Notes: a model not told the origin generated them from the letters alone. Positions 25,222-32,989 are shown, counted from the stretch's first letter. The stretch is DNA of 47,348 nt from Clostridia bacterium (GCA_900766045.1 CAAFTW010000001.1:1-47348), one strand, 5' to 3'. Numbers and translations are program-made.

Positions 25222-25436
25222 TCGAGAACCTCCTTTCTTATGTTTTCTATCAGGTACTCTCCATCAACAGAGGTAAGAGCCGAATACCATCCAGAGCGGA
25301 AGAACCGCTCCAGATCAGAGGCAGCAGCCTTGGCTTCCCGGTTCCTCGGAGTTTTCTTCAGACGCTTTAGAGCATTCCGGTAATCCTTCGCTGCCAGAAG
25401 GACGATGGCGTTGGCGAGTTTTTCATAAGGATCCAT
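25218..25436 (-). CDS. Small phage protein, unknown function
   Basis: A 72-residue, basic, helical protein: MDPYEKLANAIVLLAAKDY followed by an R-L-K-K-T-P-R-N-R patch and a C-terminal I-R-K-E-V-L-E helix. Many Clostridia phages have such a protein between helicase and late regulator. The start at 25436 has AAAGGAG six bases before it; the ATG two codons earlier is inside that site. It overlaps the helicase gene by 14 bases and the regulator by four. No function known. Confidence 0.65.
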   Translation of the reverse strand: MDPYEKLANAIVLLAAKDYRNALKRLKKTPRNREAKAAASDLERFFRSGWYSALTSVDGEYLIENIRKEVLE

Positions 25437-26793
25437 TCGCATCTCCTTTCAGGTTTGCCTTCACTGCATTAATCAGTGCGGACTGCGTCTTGTCCTTAGT
25501 CCGGAGCGCCTTCATGATGTTCTCGTCGATGGTGCCCTCAGTGATGATGTGATGGATGACCACGGTTTCAGACTGTTGTCCCTGTCTCCACAGACGGGCG
25601 TTCATCTGCTCGTAAAGCTCAAGGCTCCAGGTCAGGGTGAACCAGACGATGGTGCTGCCGCCGGCCTGAAGATTGAGGCCGTGGCCAGCGGAAGCGGGGT
25701 GGATAAGTGCCACAGGAATCCTGCCTTCGTTCCATGCCGTAAAGTCCTCATGGCTTTTCAGCTCTCTTGCCAAAGGAAAGCGCTCTTTGATGCGGTCCAG
25801 ATCATGCCGGTACCAGTAGCTGATGAGAACCGGTTTTCCGTTCGCGGCTTCGATCAGATCTTCCAGAGCATCCAGCTTTTTGTCATGAATTTTCACGACG
25901 CCTCCGTCATTGTCATACATGGCGCCGTCAGCCATCTGGATCAGCTTTCCGGAGAGAGCGGCAGCATTTCCGGCATCGATCTCCTTGTATTTTAAAGAGA
26001 TCGTCAGTTCCTTTCTCATCGTGTCGTAGAGCTTCTGTTCCTTTTCATCGAGCTTTACCCTGACTTCGTTCATGATCCGTTCCGGCATTTTCAGGTAGTC
26101 GGTACTTTTCATGGAAATCGTGATATCGGAGATCTTGTTGTAGATCTGTTCTTCACCTCCGGGTAGCGGCTTGTAAGAGTAAACGACAGGGCCGTTGTAT
26201 TTGTCTGGTCGGAAATACTGGAGTCGGTACCGGGAGATATATCTTCCAAGCCGCTCTCCAAAATCCAGAATCCGGTACTCAGCCCAGAGGTCCATCAGAC
26301 CATTGGAAGAAGGAGTCCCGGTCAGTCCGACAATCCGGCTGGCCTTCGGACGGACCTTCATCAGCGCCCGGAAGCGCTTGGCCTGATGATTTTTGAAAGA
26401 GGAGAGCTCGTCGATTACGATCATGTCGTAGTCAAAGGGAAGTCCCGACTTCTCGATGAGCCACGGAATGTTCTCCCTGTTAATGATGTGGATGTCGGCG
26501 GGTTTCTTCAGCGCAGCCAGTCGTTCTTTTTCGCTTCCGACTGCAACCGTAAAGGTGAGGTCCTTCAGGTGATCCCACTTTTCAATCTCAGATGGCCAGG
26601 TATCCCGGGCTACCCGAAGAGGGGCTACGACGAGAGCGGATCTTACTTCGAAGCGGTCATGGATCAGCTCTTCGATGGCAGTGAGCGTGATCGCCGTTTT
26701 GCCAAGACCCATATCAAGCAGGACCGCAGCAATGGGGTGGTCGATGATGTATTGAATGGCGAATTTCTGGTAGTCATGCGGTACGAATTTCAA
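25423..26793 (-). CDS. SNF2-type DEAD/H helicase of phage replication module
   Basis: A 456-residue SF2 helicase of the compact SNF2-like phage type. Q-K-F-A at the N-terminus, Walker A MGLGKT (28-33), DELS as motif II (128-131) with S-S-F-K-N, motif III L-T-G-T-P, then in the second domain motif V H-P-A-S-A-G-H-G-L-N-L-Q and motif VI N-A-R-L-W-R-Q-G-Q. This motif set is complete. Such helicases lie with VRR-NUC and VirE primase in Firmicutes phages and take part in replication or recombination. Start overlaps the nuclease gene by four bases. Confidence 0.93.
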   Translation of the reverse strand: MKFVPHDYQKFAIQYIIDHPIAAVLLDMGLGKTAITLTAIEELIHDRFEVRSALVVAPLRVARDTWPSEIEKWDHLKDLTFTVAVGSEKERLAALKKPADIHIINRENIPWLIEKSGLPFDYDMIVIDELSSFKNHQAKRFRALMKVRPKASRIVGLTGTPSSNGLMDLWAEYRILDFGERLGRYISRYRLQYFRPDKYNGPVVYSYKPLPGGEEQIYNKISDITISMKSTDYLKMPERIMNEVRVKLDEKEQKLYDTMRKELTISLKYKEIDAGNAAALSGKLIQMADGAMYDNDGGVVKIHDKKLDALEDLIEAANGKPVLISYWYRHDLDRIKERFPLARELKSHEDFTAWNEGRIPVALIHPASAGHGLNLQAGGSTIVWFTLTWSLELYEQMNARLWRQGQQSETVVIHHIITEGTIDENIMKALRTKDKTQSALINAVKANLKGDANGSL

Positions 26794-27080
26794 TGGCCAG
26801 TACCTCCTTCCATCTTCCGGAGGACCTCGCCGATCTGTTCCGGGTCGTCAATGACGAATACGGTAAAGCCAAGGTGTTCGAGCTGGATCTTTCTCCGCTT
26901 CTGGAGCGGACGGAGGTGTTTGCCCGGTGCCTTCAGTTCAGCAAAGGCCATCCGCCCGGAAGGGAAAAGCAGGATGCGGTCAGGCACGCCTGCCGTACCA
27001 GGAGAGGTGAATTTCCAAGCCTTCCCGCCGGCAGCACTCACTGCCTGCACCAGTTTCTGTTCGATATCTTTTTCTCTCAT
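26790..27080 (-). CDS. VRR-NUC domain nuclease
   Basis: A 96-residue stand-alone VRR-NUC (PD-(D/E)XK superfamily) nuclease: E-x-x-I-E-x-x-L at the start, G-V-P-D-R-I-L-L with catalytic Asp, and A-F-A-E-L-K-A-P-G with Glu and Lys, then H-L-R-P-L-Q. Phage VRR-NUC proteins cut branched or flapped DNA and act beside the SNF2 helicase encoded immediately after it, with a four-base overlap. All key residues are present. Confidence 0.93.
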   Translation of the reverse strand: MREKDIEQKLVQAVSAAGGKAWKFTSPGTAGVPDRILLFPSGRMAFAELKAPGKHLRPLQKRRKIQLEHLGFTVFVIDDPEQIGEVLRKMEGGTGH

Positions 27081-27598
27081 AAGGCCTCCTTCGGGTCCGA
27101 CAGATCAAAGGCAGCATAAGCAGCGGAGAGGAAGTTGTCGATGGGTCTTCCCTTGTAGCGGTAGCTTTTATCATTGCCACACCGGGCATAAAACCTTCCA
27201 TTTCCGAGTCTGTTGATGAATACGCCCTGATCGTGATAGCTGAGGTAGTAATTTCCGTTCCGGAGAGTTCTCCATTTCCGTCTCGGAAAGTTCAGCTTCC
27301 GTTTCTGACGATTCCTGAAGCGGCGCTCACGGTCCTTGGCTTCAAGAATGTCGCCTTCCATGATTCCGGCGCAGATGCAGCCAACACGGAAATCATCGAA
27401 GTAGTCGTCATGGCGCATCACATGGATATAGCGCACTTTCTTGCAGCCGCAGAGTTCACATTCGGTTGTTGCATCCTCGTCATCCATTTCATCTGCAATG
27501 TCGATCACCTCTACGCAATACCAGCCGGAGAGAGGCGCACCATATTCTTTTAATTTCCGGTGGCACCGGGCGATATACTTTTCATCAAGTTCTTTCAT
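27077..27598 (-). CDS. Zinc-binding phage protein, unknown function
   Basis: A 173-residue protein with a likely zinc site formed by C-E-L-C-G-C (residues about 46-51) and a later G-C-I-C-A, flanking a Y-I-H-V-M-R-H-D-D-Y segment. The C-terminal half is basic and aromatic (KRKLNFPRRKWRTLRNG). Similar proteins occur in replication modules of Firmicutes phages; nucleic-acid binding is likely but not proven. It is the first gene after the repeat region 27622-27858 and overlaps the VRR-NUC gene by four bases. Confidence 0.6.
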   Translation of the reverse strand: MKELDEKYIARCHRKLKEYGAPLSGWYCVEVIDIADEMDDEDATTECELCGCKKVRYIHVMRHDDYFDDFRVGCICAGIMEGDILEAKDRERRFRNRQKRKLNFPRRKWRTLRNGNYYLSYHDQGVFINRLGNGRFYARCGNDKSYRYKGRPIDNFLSAAYAAFDLSDPKEAL

Positions 27599-27621
27599 AA
27601 AAAATCATCCTTTCCATAGCC

Positions 27622-27858
27622 TGTCCGGAGCTTGTCCCCGTGAAAAGGAGTCTTTTCATAGGGAGCCAAATGTCCGGAAAGCCGCTAAAATCAATTGTTT
27701 TCATGCCATAGAGGATTCAAATTTTCTTTTGGACAAGGGGACAGAAAGGACAAGAACTCCCTATATACCCTTACGCGTGTGTTGTTATTACCTACCCCTT
27801 TTTGTTACAAGGATTTCGAATATATATAGAAATCTTGTCCTGTCCACGTATCTTGTCC
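27622..27858. repeat. GGACAAG / TTGTCC iteron region, replication-origin candidate
   Basis: This gene-free 263-base stretch (27599-27861) holds about nine copies of a short box. TGTCC or TTGTCC occurs at 27622, 27632, 27671, 27835, 27841 and 27853, and the reverse form GGACAAG or GGACAG at 27731, 27739 and 27748. Between them lies an AT-rich dyad: GATTTC (27812-27817) and GAAATC (27829-27834) around TATATATA. The mirror arrangement of boxes around AT-rich DNA next to the primase gene suggests an origin. Confidence 0.45.
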
Positions 27859-27861
27859 CAA

Positions 27862-30213
27862 TCAAATCCTGCGATAGAGCCTCTGCCTTCCGTAGAAGGC
27901 CTGCTTTTTCCTGTCATTGGTGCGTTCCCAGCCATCGACCTGTGTCATGAGAGCAGCAATCAGATAGCTGTCGGATGATTTGAGTTCCGGCAGGTTCTTG
28001 TTGAAACACTCGCACCAGATTTCCGCATTGGAGATTTCGTTCCGAAGATGAAGTTCCCCATGATCCGGATTTCCGAATTCAGAGCCCTGAAGAAAATTCT
28101 TTCTGGCATAAAGGTCCATGTCGTCCCAGTTGGCGGGAACAGGGGTATTCAGGTACTCCTCGACCATGCCGACACGCTCATCCGCCTCCATAGCGCCGCG
28201 CTGCTCTTTCTCGGCGGCTTCCAGTACGTCACCCTCGAGGTACAGCTTTTCGCCAGCCTTCCAGATCTGCTTTGCCTCCGCCCAGAACTGGGCACGGTAG
28301 TTCTCGTCGAAGTTCCATGCCTTCCTCTGCTTTTTCTGATGGCATTTGATGATCCAGAAACGACGGTTTCCGGTGATATCACGCAAGTATCCGCGCTCGC
28401 CGTTGACGGTCGCAATAATGACGCACTGCCTCGGATGGCTTTCTACGACCTTGCCGTAAGAAGGACGGTACTTGTCGTCGGATGTTGAGAGGAAGGCCTT
28501 GACCTTCTCGATGTCGGCTTTCTTCATTCCGGCAAGTTCTCCGATCTCGACGACCCAGAATCCTTGCAGCTTTTCTGCGCCGGACTTGTCGTCCATATCA
28601 GTGAGGGAGAGCGTCTCGCTGTAGTAGTCCGAAGTCACGAGATCTTTTACGATGGAGGATTTTCCGATTCCCTGATCGCCGTCCAGAACAGGCACGCAGT
28701 CAAACTTCGTTCCGGGTTCATAGATTCTTGCGACTGCAGCAGCGAAGGTCTTTCTGGTGACGGTCCGGACATATTCCGTATCATCAGCGAGAAGGTAGCG
28801 GATGAAGAGATCCTCCACGCGCTCGATGCCGTCCCACTCTGGCAGACTGTCCAGATAGTCGCGGATGGGATGGAAGTGGCGGTCGTCTGCTGTTTTGGTA
28901 AAGGACACATCGTAGTTTCTGCTGGAGAAGGGCAGATAGCGGATGTCAATGATGGACTTCAGCTGCGCCGTATCAGCATCCCTCCAGAACTCGTTTCCTT
29001 CAGGTCTGTCCCACGGCAGCGGTCCGGTGACCTGGATGCGGTTTGCCATTTCGTTGAAGGCAAAGTTCTGGAAATCCGGATCATTGGCAAGAATCAGATT
29101 GAGGTTGTACACGGTGTTCTGCAGAAGGGTGGAACGGGACATGTACTTGAGCTTTTTCTTCCAGTCATTGTTCTCATCCCCGGCATCGGTAAAATCGGAC
29201 TGGGCATCCTTCATGCGTTCCTCGGAAGCAGCCAGCTTTACGTCGTCCTGCTGCATGGCAAAGTCGCACATCGTGCTGAAGGATTTCTTTTCATCCAGGT
29301 CGCCGAAGCGGTGAATCCGCACGATGTCGAAAGCATTACAGAGCTGCAAGTAGGCGGGATCCTTGGCGTGGTGGGAGTAGACGAACTTGTCCTCCTTGAT
29401 CTCGACGCCTGCCATGGAGTTCGATTCGATTAAGTGCCAGCGTTCTGGATTTGTCGTCGGCTCATACACATCGGAGAGAAAAGTCTCCAGAGCCTTCGTA
29501 ATGGGGTAGTAGGTACGATTGAAAAGCCCGACGACGCCGGACTTCGTAAGCGGATCCTGCACCTTTTTCTGCTGGGTGGTATTGGCCTTGCTTTCCCTTG
29601 ATGAGGTGGGAAGCCTTGTCGGGTCCTGCCACTCCGGGTGAGCAGAGAGGATTACATCCGGATCAAGCCAGCCGCCATCTGTTTCCTTGTAGACGAACGT
29701 GCCGTTCGACGGGCATGACGGCCAGTACATCAGCTGATTGGGCTGATAGCTGCACTCGTCGAAGTACTCAATGTTCAGGGACTGGGCGAGGTATCTTGCG
29801 ACCGCGACATATTCCTCCGGAGCCACATCTCGGGTCAAAGGGAAGACCAGACGGACTCTCGGATTTTCGGGCGTGCTGCTGTGCGTAGTGTAGAGCACTG
29901 AGGTGTACGGGCAGAGATTCTCGTAGTTATCAAGGAACTCTGGCGTAATGCGGTCGCCGTCCAGAGCCACCATGGAGCGCTTCTCAACGGTGTCGATCTT
30001 CCTGCGTCCGCCGATCAGGGAGCCGCCGACAAAACCGCCGTGGTCCTTGGCGGCGTCACGGGCCGACTTGGCCATTTTCGAATATTCCTCGACAGTCTCG
30101 GTTGTCCGGATCGGTGTCTTGAGACGAGCCTTCAGGTCGTCAAAGGTTGTTGTTTTATTGGTCCATGTTTTTGCCTGACGGGAATTTCCATAGGCAATGC
30201 AAAGAGCCCTCAT
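27862..30213 (-). CDS. VirE/D5-type primase-helicase
   Basis: A 783-residue replication protein. The N-terminal 200 residues have a primase-like fold with V-A-L-D-G-D at about 82-87 and S-T-P-E-N-P-R-V-R-L-V-F-P-L near 113-126, as in archaeo-eukaryotic-type primases of phages. The C-terminal half is the virulence-associated E family helicase with Walker A GDQGIGKS (512-519), a following E-I-G-E-L Walker-B-like block, and R-R-F-W arginine-finger region. It should unwind and prime phage DNA at the nearby origin. Start overlaps the next upstream gene by four bases. Confidence 0.93.
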   Translation of the reverse strand: MRALCIAYGNSRQAKTWTNKTTTFDDLKARLKTPIRTTETVEEYSKMAKSARDAAKDHGGFVGGSLIGGRRKIDTVEKRSMVALDGDRITPEFLDNYENLCPYTSVLYTTHSSTPENPRVRLVFPLTRDVAPEEYVAVARYLAQSLNIEYFDECSYQPNQLMYWPSCPSNGTFVYKETDGGWLDPDVILSAHPEWQDPTRLPTSSRESKANTTQQKKVQDPLTKSGVVGLFNRTYYPITKALETFLSDVYEPTTNPERWHLIESNSMAGVEIKEDKFVYSHHAKDPAYLQLCNAFDIVRIHRFGDLDEKKSFSTMCDFAMQQDDVKLAASEERMKDAQSDFTDAGDENNDWKKKLKYMSRSTLLQNTVYNLNLILANDPDFQNFAFNEMANRIQVTGPLPWDRPEGNEFWRDADTAQLKSIIDIRYLPFSSRNYDVSFTKTADDRHFHPIRDYLDSLPEWDGIERVEDLFIRYLLADDTEYVRTVTRKTFAAAVARIYEPGTKFDCVPVLDGDQGIGKSSIVKDLVTSDYYSETLSLTDMDDKSGAEKLQGFWVVEIGELAGMKKADIEKVKAFLSTSDDKYRPSYGKVVESHPRQCVIIATVNGERGYLRDITGNRRFWIIKCHQKKQRKAWNFDENYRAQFWAEAKQIWKAGEKLYLEGDVLEAAEKEQRGAMEADERVGMVEEYLNTPVPANWDDMDLYARKNFLQGSEFGNPDHGELHLRNEISNAEIWCECFNKNLPELKSSDSYLIAALMTQVDGWERTNDRKKQAFYGRQRLYRRI

Positions 30214-30542
30214 AACGTCACCTCCCGGCAGTCCTCGGTGAAGTGTCTGATCTTCATGCGGCGCTTTCTGGCGCGTTCCAGTTCAATGTCCATGCCGGAA
30301 GTGATCCTGTCTCCGAAGAACCAGATTTCCGAGCACTTGCCAAGTAAAACCAGATCCATGAACATGGCCTTCCTGCGCTCTGTTGCTTCATCCATAAAGG
30401 AGAGCAGGAGATGAGGCGAGACCGGAATGTACCCGCTGTCCGTTGCAAACCTGGCATACTTTTTTGCTTTTTCCGTGTTGCCTTCCGGATCATCTGCGTA
30501 GGGAGCGCAGATGTAGATGACAGGCATATAGCTGTGTTCCAT
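30210..30542 (-). CDS. DUF4406/DUF7768-like nucleoside deoxyribosyltransferase-fold protein
   Basis: A 110-residue protein starting with a V-I-Y-I-C-A-P-Y strand, followed by G-N-x-x-K-A-K-K-Y-A-R-F and S-P-H-L-L, and ending with I-W-F-F-G-D-x-I-T-S-G-M-D-I-E-L-E-x-A. This is the pattern of the DUF4406/DUF7768 family, which resembles nucleoside 2-deoxyribosyltransferases and may act on phage or host nucleotides. AGGAGG is five bases before the ATG. The gene overlaps the primase gene by four bases. No activity is known. Confidence 0.75.
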   Translation of the reverse strand: MEHSYMPVIYICAPYADDPEGNTEKAKKYARFATDSGYIPVSPHLLLSFMDEATERRKAMFMDLVLLGKCSEIWFFGDRITSGMDIELERARKRRMKIRHFTEDCREVTL

Positions 30543-30562
30543 AAAAACCTCCTTAATCTGTA

Positions 30563-30600
30563 AAGAAAGACCTGGGGAGAGTAAGTTCTCCTCAGGTCTT
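30563..30600 (-). terminator. Terminator after the sigma-like gene
   Basis: On the minus strand a long stem (AGACCTGAGGAGA with TCTCCCCAGGTCT, loop of about five) is followed by TTCTTT. It separates the sigma-like gene from the replication genes and suggests partial termination or regulated read-through. Confidence 0.6.
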
Positions 30601-30612
30601 CCGTCCTCGTTT

Positions 30613-31245
30613 TCAGTCTGAAATCGAACCCGTGAAATAGATTTTTATCAGCTTTTCATCGTTCTTTATTTTTTTCTTGATCTTGCCGAGTGTCTTACGG
30701 ATGGCTGCTTCCGTCACGCCACGGAATTTAGCAATTTCGTTATTGTTGTAGCCGGCCATTTTCATGTTGTAGATTTCCTGCCAGCTTTTTGGCATCTCTG
30801 CAATGATCTCGTTCAGCCTTTCAACGTCCTCCGGCAGCTTCTTGTCATGCTCATCAAGGGTGTAGAGGAAGCCAGCTTTATCACCGAGTCCATCTGCATC
30901 ACCGTCACCTGTCAGCTCCTCAATGGAGCCGAGCCAGTTCTTCGGTACAGCTTCTTCCATGGCGATGGCAAGTTCGTCTTCAGTCGGCATGCGGTGATAG
31001 GCGGATTCAAACCATGTGACATAGTCCTTTTTCCATTTCTCAGCCAGCGCTTTCTGCTCCTTCAGGTCACCATGACGGTACTTGAGGTTACTCCTGACCT
31101 CTTTGTCATCCAGAAGATGAAGAGTGCGGATGTCTGCTTCCGTTACATCGTTTTCTCCGGGTTTCAGTTCGATTACGAGCTTTCCGTTTGCGTCGTAATA
31201 CTTGTAGGTTTCACGCTGATCTCTTCTTGTCTTGTGCAGTTTCAT
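30613..31245 (-). CDS. Sigma-70-region-4-like transcription factor
   Basis: A 210-residue protein. The first 120 residues are basic and acidic by turns with a K-P-G-E-N-D-V-T-E-A-D-I-R patch; the C-terminal 60 contain the sigma-region-4-like HTH: W-Q-E-I-Y-N-M-K-M-A-G-Y-N-N-N-E-I-A then G-V-T-E-A-A-I-R-K-T-L-G-K-I-K-K-K. It resembles phage proteins annotated as sigma-like or as RNA polymerase sigma factor related. It could regulate early genes. AGGAGG lies six bases before the ATG at 31245; longer readings are unsupported. Confidence 0.7.
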   Translation of the reverse strand: MKLHKTRRDQRETYKYYDANGKLVIELKPGENDVTEADIRTLHLLDDKEVRSNLKYRHGDLKEQKALAEKWKKDYVTWFESAYHRMPTEDELAIAMEEAVPKNWLGSIEELTGDGDADGLGDKAGFLYTLDEHDKKLPEDVERLNEIIAEMPKSWQEIYNMKMAGYNNNEIAKFRGVTEAAIRKTLGKIKKKIKNDEKLIKIYFTGSISD

Positions 31246-31291
31246 AAAAAACCTCCTGTTCTTCCCGTTGCCGAGGAGAACCGGAGGCATG

Positions 31292-31352
31292 AAAAAAGCA
31301 TGGCGGTACCATCGGAACGGGGTAAAAACTCGTTCTGCTGGTCCGCCATGCT
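31292..31352 (-). terminator. Long-stem terminator upstream of the sigma-like gene
   Basis: On the minus strand a 10-bp base (AGCATGGCGG with CCGCCATGCT) encloses an inner paired segment around a GTTTTTAC loop, and is followed by TTTTTT. It ends the transcript of the 63-residue gene before the sigma-like gene, so that gene needs read-through or its own promoter. Beyond the hairpin, 31353-31508 holds no convincing gene. Confidence 0.7.
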
Positions 31353-31440
31353 CGTAGCCGGACTTACATATTTACTTGTGACCATCACATTCGCTCGAGC
31401 CACTCTGTGCACCGGGTGAACGTTTGTAATGGTGAACCTT

Positions 31441-31508
31441 TTAACGACATGCTCGGGTCGATCGCTTTCTTCCACAATACGGACAGTTAACTGCCGGATT
31501 GACGGGGC
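31441..31508 (-). pseudogene. Zinc-ribbon-like remnant
   Basis: On the minus strand a short frame reads VNCPYCGRKRSTRACR then a stop. The C-P-Y-C and later Cys look like half of a zinc ribbon. There is no start codon because a stop lies just upstream in the same frame, so it appears to be a degraded fragment rather than a gene. Confidence 0.25.
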
Positions 31509-31700
31509 TTAGTTATCGTTAATCATTAATTCCAAATCTCCGAAGACTTCCCAGTAGTAGCTAGGGCTAAGGTTTTCAAAGCAGGTAGCGTCGTAACGCT
31601 GAAATACACCTTTTGCAATTTTGCTTCCATAAATAGAAGCTACCTCGGTTGCATCATTTTCAATGTTGGTCCGCCACATTTCTTTTTCATCATTTGTCAT
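31509..31700 (-). CDS. Small phage early protein, unknown function
   Basis: A 63-residue acidic protein (MTNDEKEMWRTNIENDATEV then A-S-I-Y-G-x-x-I-A-K-x-V-F-Q-R-Y and an F-E-N-L-S-P-S-Y-Y-W-E-V-F end). The pattern recurs in small proteins of Firmicutes phages and plasmids, with no known role. GAGGTGA precedes the ATG. It is the first minus-strand gene of the phage, followed by a strong terminator, and transcribed divergently from the defence operon. A dyad TCGGT/ACCGA (31712-31725) lies just before its start. Confidence 0.55.
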   Translation of the reverse strand: MTNDEKEMWRTNIENDATEVASIYGSKIAKGVFQRYDATCFENLSPSYYWEVFGDLELMINDN

Positions 31701-31765
31701 AAATCACCTCGTCGGTGTATACCGATCTTTGCCTGTTTATCCATATTTGTTACGTATCAAAGACG

Positions 31766-31819
31766 AGACAGTTGATTTATTCACCGTTAATTCGTATAAT
31801 TAAATCAAAAAGTCTGTCT
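31766..31819. repeat. Dyad around the defence promoter, operator candidate
   Basis: TTGATTTA (31772-31779) and TAAATCAA (31801-31808) are perfect inverted repeats, flanked by a second pair AGACAG (31766-31771) and CTGTCT (31814-31819). The dyad covers the -35 and -10 of the plus-strand promoter, so a dimeric regulator bound there would repress or switch both divergent transcripts. Confidence 0.5.
31772..31800 (+). promoter_or_regulatory. Promoter of the defence operon
   Basis: TTGATT (31772-31777), a 17-base spacer and TATAAT (31795-31800): an almost consensus sigma70 promoter facing the NBR1-Ig gene about 135 bases downstream. It is within a large dyad. Confidence 0.75.
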
Positions 31820-31872
31820 TTTGCTGTCTTCATGGCCATTCGGATCAACTGACTATATTGTCGGGGATGCAT

Positions 31873-31933
31873 TAGGTACTGAGAAACGGGAGATAATAAG
31901 AAAATCAGGTATCGTAGGTACTGAATCAGGTAT
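31873..31933 (+). repeat. AGGTA repeats in the 5' leader of the defence operon
   Basis: TAGGTACTGA occurs at 31873-31882 and 31915-31924, and AATCAGGTAT at 31903-31912 and 31924-31933. The units are interleaved, give four AGGTA boxes and end next to the ribosome binding site of the first defence gene. They may bind a regulator or shape the mRNA leader. Confidence 0.4.
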
Positions 31934-32793
31934 TGGAGGTGATTGGCATAAAGAGCTTTGAGTTTCTAAAAGGTCTTTACAAGTTTGTTGACCATAAGAA
32001 TCAAGGAATGTTTGTTATTACTTTCTTTAATGCCGCAGGCAGTAAGTGCTTTTCGGTGCCGGAAAATAAACAACACCAGACGAATGAATATCTGGAGAAA
32101 GAACGTAGATATGCTATTAACAGGTCATTATCTTCAGACATAAAGGAATCCTTTCCTGACCCGATAGATCTGGAAGGATTAACCGATTTTATCGACGACA
32201 AAATGGATGCTAACCAGGTACAAGCATGCATGGCGAGCTTTGGGGTTCCCAACGACGCGGAGGTAAGACAAGCTGAATTTGCCAGAGCTTTGGCTGTTCA
32301 GTTCAATCAATTTGTGAGGTCTGATGAAGATGATGTTGAGAATAATATCTGGGGGATTTACCAGACTCTGCTCCGAGGAGAAACAATCACAGCAGATGAC
32401 ATTAGAGGACCGCGCTATGCAGGTGATGATGCATTTGTGGAGTTGAATGGGCGGAGCATACAGGCCAACTGCTATGAGACCATCCATCATGAATGGCGGA
32501 TTCAAAATAATGGCCGCATACATTGGCATGATAGAAAGCTTGTTTTAACGAATGGGAATGAAATTCGACCGAGACCAGTGAATGAGGTTGTCCCAATACC
32601 CGACACTGATCCGGGTGATTATATAAAAATAGCCACGGACATAGAGGCTCGTGGTATTGAAGGAATTTTTGAATGTAAATGGGAAATGCAGGATGCTGAT
32701 GGACAGAACTGCTTTCCAAATAAACGATGGGATTTCAATACTACAATTCAGGTGAAATTCCAACCATCGGATGAAGGAGAGAAGCGTGGATAA
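31933..32793 (+). CDS. NBR1-Ig-domain protein heading the defence operon
   Basis: A protein of about 280 residues. Residues about 180-275 show the NBR1-type Ig-like (N_BRCA1_IG) pattern: H-E-W-R-I-Q-N-N-G-x-x-x-W-H, then R-P-R-P, P-D-T-D-P-G-D-Y, and G-I-x-x-x-x-W-E-M-Q-D-A-D-G-x-x-F. In bacteria this fold is known in regulators. The first 150 residues are novel to me: acidic and helical, with no clear HTH. The start is unclear. GGAGGTG at 31935-31941 is six bases before an ATA codon (31948) and no ATG fits; the frame given begins at TTG 31933. The next gene overlaps its stop. A sensor or scaffold role is a guess. Confidence 0.7.
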   Translation: MEVIGIKSFEFLKGLYKFVDHKNQGMFVITFFNAAGSKCFSVPENKQHQTNEYLEKERRYAINRSLSSDIKESFPDPIDLEGLTDFIDDKMDANQVQACMASFGVPNDAEVRQAEFARALAVQFNQFVRSDEDDVENNIWGIYQTLLRGETITADDIRGPRYAGDDAFVELNGRSIQANCYETIHHEWRIQNNGRIHWHDRKLVLTNGNEIRPRPVNEVVPIPDTDPGDYIKIATDIEARGIEGIFECKWEMQDADGQNCFPNKRWDFNTTIQVKFQPSDEGEKRG

Positions 32794-32989
32794 CAACATA
32801 GAAAAATGGTCAACATTAAAAGAAGTACAGGAGTACTTAGGTGTAGGCCGGGAAAGTATTATGCAATGGATCAATAAGCGGAATATGCCAGCCTACAAGG
32901 TCGGGCGGCTATGGAAATTCAAGCTCAGTGAAGTGGATGACTGGATTCGTTCCGGTGGCGCTGCTGACGATAAGGACAAGGACGAATGA
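32786..32989 (+). CDS. AlpA/excisionase-like HTH protein
   Basis: A 67-residue DNA-binding protein with a MerR/HTH_17 winged helix: W-S-T-L-K-E-V-Q-E-Y-L-G-V-G-R-E-S-I, then W-I-N-K-R-N-M-P-A-Y-K-V-G-R-L-W-K-F. This class acts as excisionase or as a small regulator; in restriction-modification operons it often precedes the methyltransferase and may control it. AAGGAGAG lies before GTG at 32786, which overlaps the stop of the NBR1-Ig gene; an ATG at 32771 lies upstream inside that site. It is the best candidate for binding the dyad or the AGGTA boxes. Confidence 0.85.
   Translation: MDNNIEKWSTLKEVQEYLGVGRESIMQWINKRNMPAYKVGRLWKFKLSEVDDWIRSGGAADDKDKDE

Noticed and set aside
31777..31839. Minus-strand 20-residue frame starting MAMKTAKDRLF beside the defence promoter
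   Set aside because: No ribosome binding site, and it lies inside the promoter dyad; composition alone is not enough.
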